A stretch of DNA of 64,000 bases from Hoeflea sp. (GCF_002733955.1 NZ_NVXQ01000002.1:62001-126000); one strand, 5' to 3'; counted from the stretch's first letter, positions 8,379 through 19,722 are shown. Made by a program: numbers and translations. The notes: a model not told the origin generated them from the sequence alone.

Positions 8379-10268
8379 TTAGAATGCCAGCGCGCGTTCA
8401 GCCAGCTCACGGTTGACCGAGACACTGTATTCCGACTGCAGCCGGGCCACCATCTGGTCGAGGATGTCGTCTGCGATCTGCCGTGACACCCGTTCGCGCT
8501 GCTCCTCGGAGACCGAAGCAGCAGTCACAGTCGATGCATCATTGACCGAAGTGACCTGAAGCAGGATCCGGTTCTCGTTCGACGCATCGCTTGCCACTTC
8601 GACCAGCCCCTTGGGGCCGGAAAAGGCGGAAGCCACTGCGGCCTCGCCGAACACCGCATCGGTGTCGCCGCGGCTGAGCGCGTATTTGGTCTCTACCGAA
8701 ACCGCCAGTTCCTCGGCGAGGGTGGCCAGGTCAGCACCCTTTTCCAGGCGCTGTTTCAGCTCCTCGGCCCTGGCGGCAAGAGCTTCGCCGGTCTTCATCG
8801 CGGTCCAGTCGCTCACCACCTGGTCGCGCACTTCGTCCAGCGTGCGATCGCGGGCTTCGGTCACGTCATTGACCTCAAACCAGACAAACCCTTCAGAACC
8901 GATATTGATCGGTGGTGTTTCGACCCCGACCTCGGTCTCGAAGGCGCCTCTGAGCAAGGCTTGCGATTCGGGAATATCGCGCACCACGGTGCCATCGGGC
9001 GTCTGGCCGCTGCGGTCGATGGCGTCGATCGTCACCGGTGTCAGCTTCTGCTGGGCAGCAGCCTCGGCCAGCGTCATACCGCTGGCGCGCGCGTCCTCAT
9101 AGGCGTCATGCACATCAAGCAGCACCTGTGCGGCTTCCGACAGCGCCATTTGCTCGCGGATCTCCGCTTCCACCTCTTCGAAGCTCTTCGAATCTTCCGG
9201 CGTGATTTCGGCGACCCGCAGGATCACCGGGCCGAACTGGCCATCAACCACCGGCGTGGTGCCTCCGGCTTCGCTTACGGCAAAAACCGCATCGGCCAGC
9301 GACTGGTCGGGCACGGTGGACTTGGCAAAGCTGCCGATCCGCACATCGCTTGCGCTGCGGCCCTGATCGGTGATCAGGTCGTCGAAACTCTTTCCGCTTT
9401 CGAGGTCCGCAGCGGCAGCATCAGCGGCAGCCCGGTCGGCAAACACCAGCTGGTCGATGGTCCGGGTCTCGGGTGTCGTGTAGCGGTCCTTGCGGGCTTC
9501 GTAGTCGGCGCGCGCGGCTTCCGCAGAAATCGCATCCGGATCGGCAATGTCCTCGGTCTGCAGCTTCACATATGTGATCTTGCGGTATTCGGGCGCCGCA
9601 TAGCGGGCCTTGTTGTCTTCGAACCATGACGAAAGCTCGGACTCGCTCGGTGCAGCCACCGGATCGATATTCGCCTTGGTCAGCAGCAGGTAGTTCACGT
9701 CGCGGGTTTCAGCATCATATTGTGCCAGCGCCCGGATCAGCGCGTCGGGGGCCTCGAAGCCATCGGATACCGCTTCGACGATCTGGGTGCGCACGGCCAC
9801 CTGGCCGCGGCTCCTGAGATAGTCTTCCTCGGTCATGCCGACCGAGCTGAGCACCCGGCGGAAATTGTTGCGGTCGAAACGCCCGTTGAAATCATGAAAC
9901 GCGGTGTCCTCGGCAATCAGGCTCGCAAGCCGGTTATCCGAAAGCCCCAGGTTCATCTCGCGGGCCTGCTCGTCCAGCAAGGCGCCGGCGATCAATTGCG
10001 AATAGACCTGATTCTCGATGCCGAAGGCGCGCGCCTGCTCGGTTGTCAGCCGCTGGCCGATCTGCTGGCTCAACGCCCCGACCTGCCGGTCATAGGCAAG
10101 CCGGAACTCGTTCGGGCTCACCACCGTGTCGCCGACCGTGATCACAGCCGTGCTGCCGGCATTCAGGATCGAGCCCGAAATGCCCCATACGCCGAACGAG
10201 GCGACCAGCAGGACCAGAAGGAATTTGGCAACCCAGCCCTGGGCACCCTTACGCAAAATATCAAGCAT
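8379..10268 (-). CDS. ppiD: Membrane-anchored peptidyl-prolyl isomerase (PpiD/SurA-like)
   Basis: The 629-residue protein has a short cytoplasmic N-terminus, one transmembrane anchor (about residues 13-33, with a FGVWGISG exit), a long periplasmic SurA_N-type chaperone region, and a PpiC parvulin-like domain around residues 265-370. Such proteins assist folding of exported and outer-membrane proteins at the inner-membrane surface. The ATG at 10268 was chosen because [12 protein letters not shown] is the usual family start; the upstream extension is not protein-like. It heads the operon containing trpD, trpC, moaC and moeA. In rhizobia this gene usually lies divergent to tpiA, but here about 5 kb of other genes separate them. 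Confidence 0.88.
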   Translation of the reverse strand: MLDILRKGAQGWVAKFLLVLLVASFGVWGISGSILNAGSTAVITVGDTVVSPNEFRLAYDRQVGALSQQIGQRLTTEQARAFGIENQVYSQLIAGALLDEQAREMNLGLSDNRLASLIAEDTAFHDFNGRFDRNNFRRVLSSVGMTEEDYLRSRGQVAVRTQIVEAVSDGFEAPDALIRALAQYDAETRDVNYLLLTKANIDPVAAPSESELSSWFEDNKARYAAPEYRKITYVKLQTEDIADPDAISAEAARADYEARKDRYTTPETRTIDQLVFADRAAADAAAADLESGKSFDDLITDQGRSASDVRIGSFAKSTVPDQSLADAVFAVSEAGGTTPVVDGQFGPVILRVAEITPEDSKSFEEVEAEIREQMALSEAAQVLLDVHDAYEDARASGMTLAEAAAQQKLTPVTIDAIDRSGQTPDGTVVRDIPESQALLRGAFETEVGVETPPINIGSEGFVWFEVNDVTEARDRTLDEVRDQVVSDWTAMKTGEALAARAEELKQRLEKGADLATLAEELAVSVETKYALSRGDTDAVFGEAAVASAFSGPKGLVEVASDASNENRILLQVTSVNDASTVTAASVSEEQRERVSRQIADDILDQMVARLQSEYSVSVNRELAERALAF

Positions 10269-10661
10269 CAAAGCTCCCGCGACATCAATATCATCGGCTG
10301 CAACCCGGCTCGGACATCGGCCGGGCAAACCGCACTCACGTCCCTTTAGACCAATCCTTGCGCGAAATGAAGAGTGACGCCGCCGATTGCATGGTGCAAA
10401 CAGCCATCGAGCCGATCGCAAATCCGGTCTCGGGCTTGCCACGCTGCGCTCGCGTGAATTTCACCGAAACCGGCGGTGCTGCGTCGTGCCCGCGTCTGTC
10501 GCACCGCCGGTCGCGTTGTGCAAGCGGCATCAAGGCCTATGATGCGGCTGGTGGCTGCCTATTGGCACCCGGCTCCGGTCCGGGCGCAAAAGAAGTCTGA
10601 AACGCACTCCGGCCGCGATGGCGCCAGGGCGGCATCCACCGGAGCGGGAAGGGGCTACGTC
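10269..10661. other. Intergenic region between ppiD and a small membrane protein gene
   Basis: This divergent spacer probably carries the promoter of the ppiD-trp-moa block on one strand and of the small membrane protein on the other. No reliable promoter boxes, repeats or RNA genes were recognised. Open frames inside it have no protein-like features. Confidence 0.4.
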
Positions 10662-10853
10662 ATGAAACTGCTTGCTGTTCTGCTGGCGCTGCTCAGGCTC
10701 GCAGGGATGATCTTCGGCTGGTGGGGCATGGAAACTGTCGCCGGCAGACGCCAGTTCGACGAAATGGCCGGCATCATCCCGCTGGTGACGGGCGTCGTCT
10801 CGTTCATCCTATTGCTGGTCGCCGCTGGCCTCTATTATCTTGCCAACCGTTGA
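10662..10853 (+). CDS. Small two-helix membrane protein, function unknown
   Basis: The 63-residue frame begins MKLLAVLLALLRLAGMIF and has two hydrophobic segments, about residues 3-20 and 38-58. They are joined by a short charged loop (METVAGRRQFDEMAG). A purine-rich ribosome site (GGAGCGGGAAGGGG, 10641-10654) precedes the ATG, which favours this start over longer upstream readings. I do not recognise a named family, although similar short membrane proteins are common in Rhizobiales. It is followed by about 200 bases of spacer before the diguanylate cyclase. Confidence 0.6.
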   Translation: MKLLAVLLALLRLAGMIFGWWGMETVAGRRQFDEMAGIIPLVTGVVSFILLLVAAGLYYLANR

Positions 10854-11064
10854 GACCCGCCGATTTCTCTGCCATCCGGCAGATACTCCACCATGACTGC
10901 GGCGGCAGTCGCATTTCACGTCCGCGATCACAGATCGCCGACTGAAGCCCACGAAGCACGCTGCGTTTGACACGCAGGCGGGCCGTGGTTAGCGAAATCT
11001 CAATACATGTTTGGTTAGAAATGAAACGAAATTATTATTGCTTTCTTAGGTAGCGTGCGCCGTG

Positions 11065-12111
11065 ATGCAGTCGGAGAATGTGGAAGGCATCGATCCCGCA
11101 ACGACGGTGATTACCAAGATGCGCGAGCAGGGGATTTCCTCGCTGCCGCGCAACTATGAGCTCGTCTACCAGTTTCTCAACACATCCAATGCCGCTCTGA
11201 TCCGTGAGTTCGCGGCTCTCGGCCGGCGTCCTACCCAGGAACAGCTCGACAGCATCGGCAAGAAGTTCCTGCCTCACCACCACGGCATCAACACCGTCGA
11301 CCAGACCCGCGCGCGCATTTCCGACGAAATGCAGGCCGTCATCCGCCTGGTGATGCAGGACCGGACCACGCTGAAGAAATATTCCCATCTGCTCGGAGAG
11401 ACCTCGTCACGCCTGTCGGAAAGCAACGCGACGCAGCCTGACGCCATGGCGGATCTGGTCCGGATCATCTCCTCTGCGACCGGCGACACCATCGAAAAGA
11501 GCGGCGCCGCCGTTCACCAGATGATCGAGCGCGCCGAGGAAATGGCTCAGCTGAAATCCGAACTCGAAGAGTACAAGCGGCTGGCGACAGTCGACGCAAT
11601 CACCCGGCTGTCCAATCGCCGGGCTTTTGATGAACGCCTGTCGGCGATTTACGACAACAAGCAGGACGCGATGCACCAGGCACTGATCCTGGGAGATATC
11701 GACCATTTCAAGACGTTCAACGATACCTACGGCCACCAGGTGGGCGACCGGGTCCTGAGCGTGGCCGCGGCCATGATGCAGAAATCCGTCAGCAAGGACG
11801 TATTCCTGGCCCGCACCGGCGGCGAGGAATTCGCGATCATCCTGCACGGCATCAGTCTGGAGGATGCCACCGAGACCGCCGAACGGGTTCGCCTCGCCGT
11901 GGAAGCAACCCCTTTGAAGAACCAAAATGACGGTGTCGATTGCGGCCGCATCACCATGAGTTTCGGTGTCTGCATGGCAACCGACGCCGCCAATGCTCAG
12001 GAGCTCTACCGCAAGGCCGACGTGGCGCTGTACGAGGCAAAGGACGCCGGCCGCAACCAGGTCAGGACTCATATTCCGAAAATGCTGAACTGGCCGTTCT
12101 TCAAGCTCTGA
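11065..12111 (+). CDS. GGDEF-domain diguanylate cyclase
   Basis: The ~348-residue soluble protein has a helical N-terminal region (about 1-160) ending in a coiled coil, then a complete GGDEF domain. The active-site motif is GGEEF (about 252-256), and the DIDHFKTFNDTYGH metal-binding segment precedes it, so it should make cyclic di-GMP from two GTP. The RxxD product-inhibition site expected just before the motif is absent (the residues read VSKD), so feedback inhibition may be missing. There is no transmembrane helix, so its signal is cytoplasmic. A GTG three bases upstream of the chosen ATG is an alternative start. A PilZ gene follows on the same strand. Confidence 0.88.
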   Translation: MQSENVEGIDPATTVITKMREQGISSLPRNYELVYQFLNTSNAALIREFAALGRRPTQEQLDSIGKKFLPHHHGINTVDQTRARISDEMQAVIRLVMQDRTTLKKYSHLLGETSSRLSESNATQPDAMADLVRIISSATGDTIEKSGAAVHQMIERAEEMAQLKSELEEYKRLATVDAITRLSNRRAFDERLSAIYDNKQDAMHQALILGDIDHFKTFNDTYGHQVGDRVLSVAAAMMQKSVSKDVFLARTGGEEFAIILHGISLEDATETAERVRLAVEATPLKNQNDGVDCGRITMSFGVCMATDAANAQELYRKADVALYEAKDAGRNQVRTHIPKMLNWPFFKL

Positions 12112-12276
12112 ACCCGGTGGCCTGGGCCGGGGCGGAACGACCCTGCGATCACGTCTTCTTCCGCCCGGCGCCGGAGACAGCCGCTGAGCGATCAAGGTTT
12201 TACCAGGTTAGAAGTTTCTTCATGCGAGAAAAGTAATTTAGCATGATCCTTTGGTAGAGGCAGAAGGCTTCACGAC

Positions 12277-12738
12277 ATGGTTTCAGATGCCACGGACCAG
12301 GTTGACCAGTCTCAGGACGAATACAACCGCAATTCCGACATTCGCTACGGCGCCCATTGTCCGGGTGTGGTTGAGCTGATTTTCAAGGACAAGAAACACT
12401 ATATTGCCCTCACCGGGGTGATCGTGAACCTTTCGGTTACAGGCTGCCTGTTCTCCAATGACCAGATGCCCTGGGCTGACCGGGACGCCAGCAAGGCCCT
12501 TGAGTCGGTCTTTGACGTGATCAACGAGAGATGCCGCGTCTATATCCCGTGGATCAACACCAATGCGTCCGGCAAGATCAGGCGGATAGGCTCCTTCATC
12601 ATCGCCGTGGAATTTGACCAGCCGCTCAACGAGGCGCTGGTCAAGTCGATCGCCAGCCTGGAGCCAAACCGGAAACGACGCTTCAAGCCCAGAACACCCG
12701 GCAAGTACAACCGCGTCCTTCCCATCAAGCGCGGCTGA
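12277..12738 (+). CDS. PilZ-like domain protein, candidate c-di-GMP receptor
   Basis: The 153-residue protein resembles a single PilZ domain. NLSVTG fits the second c-di-GMP motif (D/N-x-S-x-x-G), and the C-terminal half (RRIGSFIIAVEFDQPL) fits the closing strands. The first motif normally reads RxxxR; here the arginines are spaced RNSDIR, so binding is uncertain. The C-terminus is strongly basic (RKRRFKPR). An AGAAGG ribosome site precedes the ATG at 12277. Its position just after a diguanylate cyclase suggests the two could form a local c-di-GMP source and effector, but their 165-base spacing leaves the operon question open. Confidence 0.62.
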   Translation: MVSDATDQVDQSQDEYNRNSDIRYGAHCPGVVELIFKDKKHYIALTGVIVNLSVTGCLFSNDQMPWADRDASKALESVFDVINERCRVYIPWINTNASGKIRRIGSFIIAVEFDQPLNEALVKSIASLEPNRKRRFKPRTPGKYNRVLPIKRG

Positions 12739-12801
12739 ACTTTGGCATTCACGCAGCCTTTGCTGCGCGAGATCCCCGATCCCATGCAGCACCAACTCGG
12801 A

Positions 12802-13683
12802 TCAGCCTGCCGCCTGGCTCTGCCGGGTTGATTTGATGCAGTTCAACATCGCCTGCACCTTTTCCGTCCGGTGCAGATCGACATGGGTGACAAGCCAGCC
12901 CGGCACCGACCAGTCCTCGTCGGGTGGCAGCATCGCCGTGAGACCCCCGCGTCGTTGCGCTTCGTGGTCGCCAATGAAACCGATGCCGATTCCGGCGGAG
13001 ACCGCTTCCGCGCCAACCCAGATGTCGCGCGATGTAAGGGCTACCATGTCCGGCGTCACATGCTCGTCGATCCAGGGCCGGAACGGCAGGCGGCTGTCTT
13101 GAGGCGGCGGCACCACGAACTTGTGCCTGGAAAGCTCGCTGCTGTCTTTGGGTAGGCCATTTCGCTGGATGTAGCTCTCATGGGCATAGAGGTTGAAGCC
13201 CACACGGCCGAAGCTGCTGACCACATAATCCGGGTGCTCGGGCTTCTGTCCCGCACGCAGGGCGATGTGCGCCTCGCCATATTCCAGCCGGGCCAGATCC
13301 TCGGACGCGTCGATGGTCACAACGCAGAGCGGATTTCGCGTTCGAAACTCCGCGATCGCCTGCATCAGCAAGCCCGCAAAAGGTGCAAGGATGGTGAGTT
13401 TGATCTCCCCCTCGATTTCGGTCCTGCCACCGCGAATGCGGCCGGCGAGATCGCCGATCAGCTCGTCGGTCTTTTGCGCCACCCGCAACACGTCTTCACC
13501 CAGTTCGGTCAGCGCATAGCCGCGGGCATGCCGCAGGAAGATCCGGGCGCCGAGCTCTGCTTCCAGGACGTCGATGTGCCGGTTGACGGTCGCGCGATGG
13601 ATGCCCAGCAACTCAGCGGCCGCGCTCACGGTCCCGAGTTTGGCCACCTGATAAGCCGTACGCAGTTCTGCCCATTTGTCCAT
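12802..13683 (-). CDS. LysR-family transcriptional regulator
   Basis: The 293-residue protein has an N-terminal winged helix-turn-helix (GTVSAAAELLGIHRATVNRH, about residues 17-36) and a LysR-type ligand-binding domain. The second half contains the expected two alpha/beta lobes. It is divergent from the DoxX gene at 13795, the classic arrangement for a LysR regulator controlling its neighbour, and the 111-base spacer holds repeated TGCGCG motifs that may be its operator. The inducer is unknown. It converges on the PilZ gene. Confidence 0.88.
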   Translation of the reverse strand: MDKWAELRTAYQVAKLGTVSAAAELLGIHRATVNRHIDVLEAELGARIFLRHARGYALTELGEDVLRVAQKTDELIGDLAGRIRGGRTEIEGEIKLTILAPFAGLLMQAIAEFRTRNPLCVVTIDASEDLARLEYGEAHIALRAGQKPEHPDYVVSSFGRVGFNLYAHESYIQRNGLPKDSSELSRHKFVVPPPQDSRLPFRPWIDEHVTPDMVALTSRDIWVGAEAVSAGIGIGFIGDHEAQRRGGLTAMLPPDEDWSVPGWLVTHVDLHRTEKVQAMLNCIKSTRQSQAAG

Positions 13684-13696
13684 GCGGTCTATGCCT

Positions 13697-13730
13697 GATT
13701 TGCGCGCACATGATGCGGATTTCTGCGCGT
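13697..13730. promoter_or_regulatory. Candidate LysR operator in the lysR-doxX spacer
   Basis: The palindrome TGCGCGCA (13701-13708) and a related CTGCGCGT (13723-13730) each follow GATT and lie about 23 bases apart, close to two helical turns. They sit in the divergent spacer between the LysR gene and the DoxX gene. This placement fits a regulator binding site but is only a pattern; binding is not shown. Confidence 0.3.
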
Positions 13731-13794
13731 TGATGACATCAATCTAGCAGGTTATCTGTCGGTCATCAAAACAAACAACCTCGGGACTGCAATC

Positions 13795-14166
13795 ATGACT
13801 TATGTTTCCCTGACCATCCGCCTCCTTCTGACCCTGGCCTTCGTCGCTGCCGGCGGCGCCAAGATCATCGGTGTCGACATGATGGTTGCCACCTTCGATC
13901 AGGTCGGCCTGGGGCAGTGGCTTCGCTACCTGACAGGCATCATCGAACTTGGCGGCGCCGTGCTGGTCTGGCTGCCGGGCCTTCAGGCCATTGGCGCCAT
14001 GGTGCTTGGCGGCACCATGGTCGGAGCCGTCCTCACTCATCTCTTCATCCTCGGGCCTTCGGCCGTTCCTGCCATTGTGCTTGGCATCCTCTGCGCTGCC
14101 GTGCTCTATCTGCATCGCGATCAGATCACCACCTTGCTGAGCCGCTCCGAGCCTTCGCAGGCCTAA
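13795..14166 (+). CDS. DoxX-family membrane protein
   Basis: The 123-residue protein has four predicted transmembrane segments and the DoxX-type start RLLLTLAFVAAGGAKIIG. DoxX-like proteins are small inner-membrane proteins associated with quinone or thiol redox reactions, but most lack a defined activity. It stands divergent from a LysR regulator and upstream of a flavin-dependent monooxygenase-like gene on the same strand (170-base gap), so a shared redox or detoxification role is possible. This is context-based inference. Confidence 0.78.
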   Translation: MTYVSLTIRLLLTLAFVAAGGAKIIGVDMMVATFDQVGLGQWLRYLTGIIELGGAVLVWLPGLQAIGAMVLGGTMVGAVLTHLFILGPSAVPAIVLGILCAAVLYLHRDQITTLLSRSEPSQA

Positions 14167-14336
14167 AGACCGGGATCGACCGCGCCGCTTCAACGACCTG
14201 CAGCATTTGCCGGTCGCGGGCAGGGCACAGAGCTGCCTCAGACGGTTTGTACCGAACTCTCATGTCCCCTTGAAAATCGGGGGGATATGGTGCGTCGAAA
14301 AACGGGGTATCCCGACAGATTGAGAGCAGGTCAGAA

Positions 14337-15386
14337 ATGGAAATCGGTGTCGACAGTTTCGCAGCCTTCAAGTCAGACGCCGCGCACGGCGAATTCGTGC
14401 CCGCCGCCGACCGGATGGAGGCGCTGTTGGCGGAGGTCGAGACTGCCGATCGCGTCGGCCTCGACTGTTTCGGCATCGGCGAGCATCACCGCAAGGAGTT
14501 TCTCGATTCCGCCCCCGCCGTCATCCTGGCGGCTGCAGCCGCACGGACGAAGAATATTCGTCTGAGCAGCGCGGTGACAGTGCTCAGTGCTGCCGATCCG
14601 GTGCGCGTGTTCCAGGACTTCGCCACCATCGATCTGATTTCGCGAGGCCGCGCCGAGATCGTGGTTGGCCGCGGCTCTTTCGGCGAAGCCTATCCGCTCT
14701 TTGGCTTTTCGATGCATGATTACGATGCGTTGTTCGTCGAAAAACTCGATCTTCTGCTCAAATTGCGCGAGCAGACCGATGTCACCTGGAGCGGGCGCTT
14801 CCGGCCGGCCCTGACCGGGCAGGGCGTCTATCCGCGGCCGCATCAGGACAGGCTTCTGGTCTGGCTCGGCGTCGGCGGCACGCCGCAATCCTTTGTCCGC
14901 GCCGGTATGCTTGGTCTTCCCCTCATGGTGGCGATCATCGGTGGCAGCTTTGACCGCTTTCGGCCACTTGTGGACATGTACCGCGAGGCGGGCGCACGCG
15001 CCGGCCATGCGCCCGAAACGCTCAAGGTCGGGCTTCATGCCCTGGGCTTCGTCGGCGAGAGCGACGAGGCCGCGCGGGATGCCTTTTATCCCGGCTGGGC
15101 CGACATGTTCAGTCGGATCGGCCGCGAACGCGGATTTCCACCTGCAAGCCGTGCCCAGTTCGATGCCATGTGCGGCCCGCATGGCGCCTATCTCATCGGC
15201 AACTCTGAAACCGTACGCGACAAGGTGCTCGCGGCCAGTGATGCGCTGGGCGGCGTCTCGCGGCTGACCTTCCAGATGAGTTCCGCCATGCTGGAGACAG
15301 ATGCAATGCAGCGTTCCATCGAACTGCTCGGCCTCGAGGTCGCCCCCGCAGTCAGGTCGGCGCTGGCCCAGCCGGCGGCTGGCTGA
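14337..15386 (+). CDS. LLM-class flavin-dependent oxidoreductase (luciferase-like)
   Basis: The 349-residue protein belongs to the bacterial luciferase-like superfamily, F420/FMN-dependent TIM barrels. Visible marks are GIGEHHRKEF near residue 47, the AVTVLSAADPVRVFQDFATIDLIS strand-helix pair, and GRAEIVVGRGSF, the usual sequence near the flavin site. The ATG at 14337 opens with MEIGVDSFAAF, a standard N-terminus. The substrate cannot be assigned; members include alkanal and other monooxygenases and some F420 reductases. It is followed by 176 bases before tpiA. The GC-rich inverted repeats there lack a T-run. Confidence 0.85.
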   Translation: MEIGVDSFAAFKSDAAHGEFVPAADRMEALLAEVETADRVGLDCFGIGEHHRKEFLDSAPAVILAAAAARTKNIRLSSAVTVLSAADPVRVFQDFATIDLISRGRAEIVVGRGSFGEAYPLFGFSMHDYDALFVEKLDLLLKLREQTDVTWSGRFRPALTGQGVYPRPHQDRLLVWLGVGGTPQSFVRAGMLGLPLMVAIIGGSFDRFRPLVDMYREAGARAGHAPETLKVGLHALGFVGESDEAARDAFYPGWADMFSRIGRERGFPPASRAQFDAMCGPHGAYLIGNSETVRDKVLAASDALGGVSRLTFQMSSAMLETDAMQRSIELLGLEVAPAVRSALAQPAAG

Positions 15387-15562
15387 CCCGACGGTTTTGC
15401 CGCTTTCGAATGCCCGGCTGACACAAACATTGCCGGGCTAAGGCGGGCAGGGCGAATGGCCGTCAACCCTCGTCCGCCTTGCCCGCCTGCCACCTCGTGC
15501 CGTTTGCAAATCAGCCCCGGTCTGCTAAGCCCCGTGCAAGACAATGGGACCGGAGAATTCTG

Positions 15563-16333
15563 ATGACACCTGACATTCGCCCGCTCGTGGCAGGCAACTG
15601 GAAGATGAACGGCACGCGCGACAATCTTGACCAGATCAAGGCCATCGCCGACGGCCTCGGTCCGGATCTTGCCGACAAGATCGATGCCCTGATCTGCCCG
15701 CCCGCCACACTTCTTTATGTCGCCACCGCGATTGCCGAACAGACCCCGCTGGCGATCGGTGCGCAGGATTGTCACGACCAGCAGAGCGGCGCCTATACCG
15801 GCGATATTTCGGCCGAGATGATTGCCGATTGCCTCGGCGATTACGTGCTGGTCGGCCATTCCGAGCGCCGCACGTTGCATGGCGAGAGCAACGAGACCGT
15901 GCACGCCAAGGCCGAGGCTGCAAAGCAGGCCGGTCTCACCCGCGTCATCTGCATCGGCGAGACCGAAGCCGAGCGCAAGTCCGGCGACACGCTCAAGGTT
16001 CTGGGTGCGCAGCTAGCAGGCTCGGTGCCCGAGGGCGCGACGGCCGCCGACACCGTCATCGCCTATGAGCCGGTCTGGGCCATCGGCACCGGCCTGACGC
16101 CGACGGTTGATGACGTCACCGAAGCCCATGCGTTCATCCGCTCCGAGATGAAGAACCGCTTTGCCGGCGAGGGGGCTTCGATGCGGCTCCTCTATGGCGG
16201 CTCGGTCAAGCCCGGCAACGCGGCAGAACTGCTCGGCGTGGCGCATGTTGATGGCGCCTTGATCGGCGGCGCGAGCTTGAAAGCGGACGACTTCCTCGCC
16301 ATTTGTAAGGCCTGCCGCGGCCTTCTGGGCTGA
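15563..16333 (+). CDS. tpiA: Triosephosphate isomerase
   Basis: TpiA interconverts dihydroxyacetone phosphate and glyceraldehyde 3-phosphate in glycolysis and gluconeogenesis. The 256-residue TIM barrel keeps every catalytic residue: Asn12 and Lys14 (GNWKMNG), His99 (GHSERR) and Glu169 in [18 protein letters not shown] ribosome site lies just before the ATG at 15563, which fixes this start over a longer upstream reading. It is followed by secG and pyrG, the usual order in Rhizobiales. Confidence 0.97.
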   Translation: MTPDIRPLVAGNWKMNGTRDNLDQIKAIADGLGPDLADKIDALICPPATLLYVATAIAEQTPLAIGAQDCHDQQSGAYTGDISAEMIADCLGDYVLVGHSERRTLHGESNETVHAKAEAAKQAGLTRVICIGETEAERKSGDTLKVLGAQLAGSVPEGATAADTVIAYEPVWAIGTGLTPTVDDVTEAHAFIRSEMKNRFAGEGASMRLLYGGSVKPGNAAELLGVAHVDGALIGGASLKADDFLAICKACRGLLG

Positions 16334-16463
16334 TCAGGCAGCGAGATTATGTCCCGGCTTGGTGCTGTTGCGCCCAGTCGGGACTTGGAAAGCTGGCTGC
16401 CCTCGTGTAAAGAGCCGCAAAACCGGACCAAGATTGCGCCCCGAAAGGGCAGGAAAGAAGCCG

Positions 16464-16838
16464 ATGCAAACCGTTTTGATTGTTATCCATCTCATGATCG
16501 TGCTGGCGCTTGTCGGCATCGTGCTGATTCAGCGCTCCGAAGGCGGCGGCCTCGGTATTGGCGGCGGCTCGGGCTTCATGTCGGCGCGCGGTGCTGCCAG
16601 CGCCCTGACCCGCACCACCGGCATTCTCGCGGCAGCCTTCTTCGTCACCTCGCTGGCGCTGGGCATCCTGGCCCGTTACAGTGACAGCCCGACCGACATC
16701 CTCGACCGCATCCCGTCCCAGACCCAGGGCACCGGCTCCGGCGTTCTCGACCAGCTCGGCGGCGCGGCTGCACCGGCTGGCGGTGACATCCCGGCAGCGC
16801 CCGAGGCCCCGGCCTCCGACGTTCCGTCCGGCCAGTAA
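16464..16838 (+). CDS. secG: Preprotein translocase subunit SecG
   Basis: SecG is the small accessory subunit of the SecYEG protein-export channel. The 124-residue product has two transmembrane helices (about residues 2-22 and 50-70) flanking the conserved cytoplasmic loop QRSEGGGLGIGGGSGFMSARG. It ends in an Ala/Pro-rich tail typical of alphaproteobacterial SecG. The ATG at 16464 follows an AGGAAAGAAG ribosome site. A strong hairpin terminator follows immediately, separating it from pyrG. Confidence 0.95.
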   Translation: MQTVLIVIHLMIVLALVGIVLIQRSEGGGLGIGGGSGFMSARGAASALTRTTGILAAAFFVTSLALGILARYSDSPTDILDRIPSQTQGTGSGVLDQLGGAAAPAGGDIPAAPEAPASDVPSGQ

Positions 16839-16854
16839 GGCCCGCATCTTCGCA

Positions 16855-16890
16855 AACCGGCGGATGGCAATTGGCCACCGCCGGTTTTTT
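16855..16890 (+). terminator. Intrinsic terminator after secG
   Basis: A perfect nine-base stem (AACCGGCGG pairing with CCGCCGGTT) with a 14-base loop runs straight into six T residues. It lies 17 bases after the secG stop and should end transcription from tpiA-secG before the pyrG promoter region. Confidence 0.85.
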
Positions 16891-16974
16891 CATGCGGTTT
16901 TCATGGCAATTGAATTGTTATGCACCGCTAAAATGCGCCATCTGAATTTTGGGGTGGCGGAATCAGCATTCTAA

Positions 16975-18630
<1,656 letters not shown>

Positions 18631-18686
18631 ACACGCCACACCCGTCGCCCTGTCGGCGTAGGCATGCTGTCGCCATATGACACTTG

Positions 18687-18722
18687 AAACGCACCGGCTT
18701 CGATCGAAACCGGTGCGTTTTG
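18687..18722 (+). terminator. Intrinsic terminator after pyrG
   Basis: The stem AAACGCACCGG pairs with CCGGTGCGTTT across a 12-base loop and ends in a T-run. It lies about 60 bases after the pyrG stop. Because the stem begins with A residues, it may also serve the minus-strand membrane protein gene that ends at 18773. Confidence 0.82.
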
Positions 18723-18772
18723 CTGTTCAGCCAGCTTTCCCGGACCGCGCGAAAAAACCGTCACCGGCCGCG

Positions 18773-19441
18773 CTACGGCGTGATCCAGGCCGTGAACATG
18801 ATCGCCACCGGCACCGGTGCGACGGCAATCGCCACCGAGATCAGGAACTGCTTCACCGGCATCAGCTTGCTCAGCCCCGTCACCAGCGCAATGCCGCCGC
18901 CGCCGCCCAGCAGCGTGTTGCCGGGCAGATTGATCAGCACGATCAGCGTGATGGCCCGGTGCCGGGTCAGCCACGGCACCAGCCGGCGCGGCGCATTCTG
19001 CGTAAGGTAATGATCCCGTTCCGCCGGGCTCAACCCGGAGAAGGTCTCGATCAATCCGGCCGTCCTGGTAAAATCGTGCCGCAACAGCCAGGCCGCAAGC
19101 CGCCGGTCGGGTACCAGCCGTCCAACCGCAAAAGCCAGCACCAGTGCCGAGAACGTCGACAGGTAGACGATGCCCGCAACCTGGGCGCCGAACACCATCA
19201 GCAGCGCCAGCCCGATCTCCGTGCCGGGCACGAAGGGAATCGCGATCAGCGCAATGTAAAGCAGCAGGATGACGATAACGGTGCCGACAACAGGCATGCC
19301 GGCCTGGCCCAGGCTGGAGACCTGCAGGCTGTCCTCGATCACCCGTTCCAGCCAGCGGCCACCGAGAATCAGGCACAGGTAGAACGCCGCCAGCAGCGCC
19401 AGTTTCAGGGCCTTCCGGAGTTTGGGTCTGCCGCCTGTCAT
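18773..19441 (-). CDS. VTT/DedA-like multi-pass membrane protein
   Basis: The 222-residue protein has about five to six hydrophobic segments. A FVPGTEIGLALLMVFGAQVAG segment and, near the C-terminus, LINLPGNTLLGGGGGIALVTG resemble the paired re-entrant motifs of VTT-domain (DedA/TVP38) proteins. That family is linked to lipid scrambling or proton-dependent transport. The similarity is from pattern alone, and some canonical acidic and arginine residues are not obvious, so the family call is tentative. It converges on pyrG and is divergent from the MscS gene. Confidence 0.6.
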   Translation of the reverse strand: MTGGRPKLRKALKLALLAAFYLCLILGGRWLERVIEDSLQVSSLGQAGMPVVGTVIVILLLYIALIAIPFVPGTEIGLALLMVFGAQVAGIVYLSTFSALVLAFAVGRLVPDRRLAAWLLRHDFTRTAGLIETFSGLSPAERDHYLTQNAPRRLVPWLTRHRAITLIVLINLPGNTLLGGGGGIALVTGLSKLMPVKQFLISVAIAVAPVPVAIMFTAWITP

Positions 19442-19722
19442 CCTGATCCTTGTTGGCTGCCGGCCTCACCGCTCTGCGCTCTCGGGCAGGGCCATTGGCA
19501 GAGGGCAGTGAAGGAAAACCAACCTACATGCTTTGACCGGCCGTTACAGGCGGTGATTGAACGCTGGCGCAACCTTTGCCGCTCCTGTCGTGCCCTGAAA
19601 CAACTTTCCCGCTTCCTGGCCGTTGGCTGATCCGCATGGCCTGGGTTAGTCTGGCCGGCGACACATCTGCCGGTCCCTGCGCCGCGCAGCCTTCCACCAG
19701 TGGCCGCCGGGCCGGGAACCCC

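Noticed and set aside
15387-15562. GC-rich inverted repeats before tpiA as a terminator
   Set aside because: The arms pair imperfectly and no T-run follows.
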